Below are positions 60,670 through 64,000 of a stretch of 64,000 nt of DNA, piece after piece. Each line of letters opens with the position of its first letter. Within the stretch, counting starts at the first letter, position 1. The DNA is from Flavobacterium microcysteis (GTDB taxonomy: Bacteria; Bacteroidota; Bacteroidia; Flavobacteriales; Flavobacteriaceae): contig NZ_VFJE01000054.1 of NCBI RefSeq assembly GCF_006385255.1, forward strand, positions 124,001 through 188,000, read 5' to 3'. The translations under genes were made by a program, and so were the position numbers. A model generated the notes under the pieces. It was not told the DNA's origin. It ran no database searches and was given only the letters and a program-made list of their open reading frames with translations.

Positions 60670-62138
60670 CAGACTTCATCATAAAATCGACCGTCAGCCT
60701 GATCATACTATTAGGCATCTACTATCTTTTTTTAGAAAAAGAAAAAATGCACAGATTCAATAGGTTTTATCTTTTATTCAGCCTGGTTCTTTCTTTTGCG
60801 ATTCCTTTTATTACAATTGAAGTAGCGGTTGAATCTTTACCAAAACCTTTAGTATCCCAATCGGTTCCGGCTCCGGCTCCGGTTTTGACACCTACTCAGG
60901 ATCAGGTAATCGCTTCCAGAGTCACTACAATACAGGAAGCGGAAACGAATTATATGCCGATTGTACTTTGGAGCTTATACGCTCTGGCTACGGCATTCCT
61001 GGTTATACGATTCGGAAAAAACATCTACAGCTTAATCCTAAAAACTAAAAAAAGCCGAACGGTCGCTTTTAATTGTTCCACACTGGTCTTATCTAAAGAA
61101 GAACAGCTACCGCATACGTTCTTAAAATACATTTTCATAAATGAAGATGATTATAACAGCCACAATATACAGGAAGAACTGTATACGCATGAATTGACAC
61201 ACGTTAGACAGAAACATACTTACGATGTGCTATTCATTGAAATAGTGAAGACCTTATTTTGGTTCAATCCGATATTGGTCTTTTACAAAAAAGCAATACA
61301 ACTCAACCACGAATTTCTCGCAGACGAAAACGTGGTAGAATCTCATAAAAATGTTCCATTTTACCAAAATCTGCTTATCGAAAAGGCATCTTGGAACAGC
61401 AACTTTTACTTGGCCAGTAATTTGAATTTTTCAGTAACCAAAAAACGATTAATTATGATGACTAAAAACACATCAAAATCAAGAGCTTTGCTTAAAAAAA
61501 TAGCCTTAGTGCCTATTTTAGCAGGACTCATATTTGCTTCATGTATAGAAAAAACGGCTGCTAAAGACAAAGAGCCTGAAGTTTGGATAAACGGAGAGCG
61601 AGTTAAAGACAGTGAAATGCATTTGCCTATTTCTAATTGGAAGAAGAATCAAGCTAATGAAAATAACCAAACCAATGAGGCAGCTTATTTTGAAGGAGTA
61701 CGATTTATTATTTATAAAACCGGAACCTGGACAAAGGACAGATTACAGGGCAAAGACATTATTTTAGACAAAACCTACGAAGAATTAACTCCAAAAGAAA
61801 AAGACCGCTTTAAACCCTATCTGAGAATTCCTAAAGGTCATGTCAAGAAATCACCTACTGCGGCAGAATTGGAAGACTATAAGGATGCAAAAAAATATGC
61901 TATTTGGATTGACGATGTAAACGTAAAGAACACAGAACTGAACAACTATAGTCCGTCAGACATTGCCTATGTCCTTGGAAGTTCTGTGATGAAAAACGCC
62001 AGAACCCAAAAACATCCGCAGCCGTTTCAATTCCATTTTTACACACACAACTATTTTGACAAAAAACAGATGGGTAAGGCTCCGGAGAAATATCCGCTGG
62101 ATAAGGTTGAAATTTTTGATAAAATAATCAAGAATTAA
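60666..62138 (+). CDS. BlaR1-like M56 metallopeptidase with a KHPQPF-type sensor tail (receptor 3)
   Basis: 490 aa. Membrane helices at the N-terminus (TVSLIILLGIYYLFLE, FNRFYLLFSLVLSFAIPFI, IVLWSLYALATAFLVIRF), a Pro/Ala/Val linker (VPAPAPVLTPTQDQ), zinc motif HELTHVRQKHT (His175), LNHEFLAD, VPILAGLIFASC and a tail close to that of receptor 2 (YFEGVRFIIYKTGTWTKDR, PKGHVKKSPTAAELED, AIWIDDVNVKNTELNNY, KNARTQKHPQPFQFHFYTHN). Its start sits on the ATGA left from the vanished blaI copy, which shows it came from a blaI-blaR unit. Confidence 0.88.
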   Translation: MTDFIIKSTVSLIILLGIYYLFLEKEKMHRFNRFYLLFSLVLSFAIPFITIEVAVESLPKPLVSQSVPAPAPVLTPTQDQVIASRVTTIQEAETNYMPIVLWSLYALATAFLVIRFGKNIYSLILKTKKSRTVAFNCSTLVLSKEEQLPHTFLKYIFINEDDYNSHNIQEELYTHELTHVRQKHTYDVLFIEIVKTLFWFNPILVFYKKAIQLNHEFLADENVVESHKNVPFYQNLLIEKASWNSNFYLASNLNFSVTKKRLIMMTKNTSKSRALLKKIALVPILAGLIFASCIEKTAAKDKEPEVWINGERVKDSEMHLPISNWKKNQANENNQTNEAAYFEGVRFIIYKTGTWTKDRLQGKDIILDKTYEELTPKEKDRFKPYLRIPKGHVKKSPTAAELEDYKDAKKYAIWIDDVNVKNTELNNYSPSDIAYVLGSSVMKNARTQKHPQPFQFHFYTHNYFDKKQMGKAPEKYPLDKVEIFDKIIKN

Positions 62139-62205
62139 ATACGACAAATAGGAGTCTCATAAATACAAAAGGGAAAAATTTGTAGTTAGTTATAATCTCC
62201 ATTAT

Positions 62206-62233
62206 AAATCCGCCTTTCGGCGGATTTTTTTAT
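62206..62233 (+). terminator. Terminator after the M56 cluster
   Basis: A 9-bp stem AAATCCGCC with a TTTC loop and seven T residues. Confidence 0.92.
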
Positions 62234-62284
62234 CCCTAAGCCAAAACATATCAACATTTTATAACATTTCTTGAAATTTGGCGT

Positions 62285-62351
62285 TACTTTTGCAGACATC
62301 ATCATCAATCATAATATTGGACACGTTTCCAATATTCTAATCATCAATCAT
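62285..62351 (+). promoter_or_regulatory. Promoter and operator-like leader of the DUF4407 gene
   Basis: A -7 element TACTTTTG (62285-62292) is followed by a 24-nt palindrome (62313-62336, half site AATATTGGA, 11 of 12 pairs) framed by two 12-nt direct repeats ATCATCAATCAT (62301-62312 and 62340-62351). The second repeat ends one base before the ATG. Confidence 0.5.
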
Positions 62352-62352
62352 T

Positions 62353-63453
62353 ATGTTAAAAGACTTCTTTATTGTCTGCTCCGGGGTAGACAAAAAAATC
62401 ATCGAAAGTTGTTCCAATGGCGAGCAAAATAAATATGCCGGAATTGGAGCCACCGTATTTTTCACTGCAGTTATGGCATTTATCGCCAGCAGTTATGCAC
62501 TTTATACCGTTTTTGACAATGTCTATGCAGCCGTATTTTTTGGATTTGTATGGGGATTATTGATTTTTAATCTGGATCGTTTTATAGTTTCAACAATTCG
62601 AAAAAGAGATAGCTTTTCTAACGAATTCATACAGGCAACACCAAGGATTGCCCTGGCTATAATTATTGCCATTGTAATCTCAAAACCATTGGAAATTAAA
62701 ATCTTCGAAAAGGAAATCGACACCGTGCTTTTGAAAGAAAAGAACGCAATGGCGCTGAATAACAAAAAAGAAGTTGCCAATTATTTCAAATCGGATCTTG
62801 AAAAAAACAAAGCCAAAGTCGATAGTCTCAAATCGGAAATTGTAAAAAAAGAAAAAGAGGTTAATACTTTGTATGAAACTTATATAGCTGAAGCAGAAGG
62901 AACTGCCGGAACTAAAAAACTCGGCAAAGGTCCTGTATTTAAAGAAAAGATCGCAAAGCATGATTTGGCTAAATCAGAATTGGACACTTTAAGAAAAAAT
63001 AATCTGGCTAAAATTGCAGAAACAGAAAAACTGTCGAAAAAATTGGAGGCTGATCAGGATAAAAAAGTAACCGAAACCCAACCTATTATTGATGGATTTG
63101 ACGGACTTATGGCACGAATCAATGCATTGAACAAATTGCCTTGGCTTCCATCCTTTTTTATCATGCTGTTATTTCTGGCGATTGAAACTTCTCCAATTAT
63201 TGCAAAGCTGTTGTCTCCAAAAGGAGAATACGATTTTAAACTGGAAGATATAGAAACTGCATTAAAAGCTACAATCAGCCAGGATAAGTATCAGAGAGAA
63301 CTACTTGTAAAAACCAGCGCTCAGATGCACGATAAGGTTTATGAAGATATCGCTACGGATAAAGGATTATTCGACTTGCAACGCAAAAAGGCAAAAGAAC
63401 TTTTGGAATTGCAAGCCCATAATTTTGTAGAAAAACAAAAACGTACTTTATAG
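62353..63453 (+). CDS. DUF4407 membrane protein
   Basis: 366 aa. The start MLKDFFIVCSGVDKKIIESC is the family signature, followed by paired helices (AGIGATVFFTAVMAFIASSY, YAAVFFGFVWGLLIFNLDRF), a third (PRIALAIIIAIVISKPLEI), a charged coiled-coil region (about 110-245, Lys/Glu-rich) and a C-terminal helix (LPSFFIMLLFLAIETSPII). The coiled coil would lie outside the inner membrane if the helices alternate normally. The family has no known function. It is a single gene with an elaborate leader and strong terminator. Confidence 0.85.
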   Translation: MLKDFFIVCSGVDKKIIESCSNGEQNKYAGIGATVFFTAVMAFIASSYALYTVFDNVYAAVFFGFVWGLLIFNLDRFIVSTIRKRDSFSNEFIQATPRIALAIIIAIVISKPLEIKIFEKEIDTVLLKEKNAMALNNKKEVANYFKSDLEKNKAKVDSLKSEIVKKEKEVNTLYETYIAEAEGTAGTKKLGKGPVFKEKIAKHDLAKSELDTLRKNNLAKIAETEKLSKKLEADQDKKVTETQPIIDGFDGLMARINALNKLPWLPSFFIMLLFLAIETSPIIAKLLSPKGEYDFKLEDIETALKATISQDKYQRELLVKTSAQMHDKVYEDIATDKGLFDLQRKKAKELLELQAHNFVEKQKRTL

Positions 63454-63471
63454 TACAGCATAACCAAAAAT

Positions 63472-63510
63472 AAAAGGCGAAAAGTATCGGATACTTTTCG
63501 CCTTTTTTAT
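63472..63510. terminator. Bidirectional terminator
   Basis: A nearly uninterrupted 17-bp inverted repeat (arm AAAAGGCGAAAAGTATC) with T-rich right flank, between convergent genes. Confidence 0.92.
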
Positions 63511-63526
63511 ATCAAAGTTTTTATTC

Positions 63527-63949
63527 CTAAACGGCTTCTTCAATTCGGATACTCATCCAAGAGCCTTCCATAACAATGTCGTCACCGACATACGCTTTTC
63601 CGGATTGCTTGATTATCTTTTCGCTTAATCGCAAATTCTGGATAACAAACTTCACCTGATCGCCAAATAGGACGCCTTTTAAAAATTCTGCCGTTTCAAT
63701 ATAAGCCAAAGCAAAGATCCCATTGGTGACTCCCAATAACCGAACACCTGCTCCGCCGCATTGTGCCATCGATTCCAACAAGATAGTTCCGGGAACATAA
63801 TTAAATTCCGGAAAACTGCCTTTTAAGATAAAATTCGTATCGTCAAAAGTCTTAATGGCGACTATCTGCTCTTTATCTACAGACACAATTTCATCTACAA
63901 ATAAAAAGGGTGCTCTATGCGGTATCAGGTTTTCTATATCCTTGCTCAT
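63527..63949 (-). CDS. FabZ-like hotdog protein lacking the catalytic histidine
   Basis: 140 aa of the FabZ/3-hydroxyacyl-ACP dehydratase type: IENLIPHRAPFLFVDEIVSV at the start and VPGTILLESMAQCGG for the central helix. In FabZ the catalytic pair is His (GHFP) and Glu 14 residues later. Here the first is Ser45 (GSFPEFN) while Glu59 is kept. It is thus either inactive as a dehydratase or a different hotdog enzyme, such as those in flexirubin/aryl polyene clusters. It follows 5 bp after the gene at the window edge, in the same operon. Confidence 0.8.
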   Translation of the reverse strand: MSKDIENLIPHRAPFLFVDEIVSVDKEQIVAIKTFDDTNFILKGSFPEFNYVPGTILLESMAQCGGAGVRLLGVTNGIFALAYIETAEFLKGVLFGDQVKFVIQNLRLSEKIIKQSGKAYVGDDIVMEGSWMSIRIEEAV

Positions 63950-63954
63950 GGTCG

Positions 63955-64000
63955 TTACATATGACTTAAAATTTCTTTCTTCAAAGCATCGTATTCACCT
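63955..64000 (-). CDS. 3' end of a gene cut by the window edge
   Basis: The minus-strand frame reads GEYDALKKEILSHM followed by a TAA stop, with the next gene starting 5 bp later. Only about 14 codons are inside the window, too few to identify the product. The tight spacing implies an operon with the hotdog gene, possibly fatty acid or pigment synthesis. Confidence 0.55.
   Translation of the reverse strand, partial: GEYDALKKEILSHM

Overview
The window looks like chromosomal DNA of a Flavobacterium-like member of the Bacteroidota. It is AT-rich and has SusC/SusD/SusE genes, an amylase with a type IX secretion (T9SS) C-terminal sorting domain, a mevalonate pathway, LytTR two-component proteins, and promoters of the Bacteroidota form (TTTG, 18-19 bp, TAnnTTTG). 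No rRNA, CRISPR array, intact insertion sequence or phage was seen.

Layout. 1-2.4 kb: 5' part of a dipeptidyl peptidase IV gene and a YARHG-domain protein. 2.6-4.9 kb: HMG-CoA reductase and a GYDIA-type GHMP kinase. 4.9-11.3 kb: a minus-strand envelope operon (coaX, an outer membrane barrel, a TPR protein, an LptC-like lipoprotein, a small membrane protein, a PpiD-like foldase). 11.4-13.0 kb: tRNA-Phe, whose 3' end is repeated 1.5 kb downstream, enclosing a cysteine-rich trio (CXXC thioredoxin-like protein, DUF2024, MarR regulator with a four-Cys tail). 13.0-16.8 kb: a membrane protein, then a repeat lipoprotein, an ECF sigma factor fused to a transmembrane segment, and an outer membrane barrel. 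16.9-21.3 kb: two large AsmA-like proteins.

21.4-39.3 kb is a complete maltose/starch utilisation locus. It encodes SusC, SusD, SusE and a T9SS-secreted GH13 on one strand. On the other are a LacI regulator, an MFS transporter, beta-phosphoglucomutase, a GH65 phosphorylase and two more GH13 enzymes. The implied flow is amylase cleavage outside the cell, uptake by SusCD, periplasmic GH13 trimming, MFS import, and cytoplasmic phosphorolysis of maltose to glucose plus glucose-6-phosphate.

39.4-47.3 kb: a JmjC-like cupin, a glycerophosphodiesterase, a HI0933-type flavoprotein, TspO, a second mevalonate/isoprenoid cluster (diphosphomevalonate decarboxylase, mevalonate kinase, UbiA prenyltransferase), a pseudouridine synthase and an NTF2-like protein. 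47.3-54.5 kb: an M3 peptidase, a LytTR two-component operon with two envelope proteins, tRNA-Leu and an M20 dipeptidase. 54.5-62.1 kb: a TonB-domain protein, a WG/ECF-sigma/anti-sigma-like operon, and an unusual BlaI system with one repressor, three tandem BlaR1-like M56 peptidases and the remnant of a second blaI. 62.3-64 kb: a DUF4407 protein, a FabZ-like hotdog protein without the catalytic His, and the 3' end of another gene.

The parts most worth a second look are the multi-receptor BlaI/M56 cluster with its two operators and decayed blaI, and the miniature tRNA-Phe-flanked redox cassette with its own palindromic operator.
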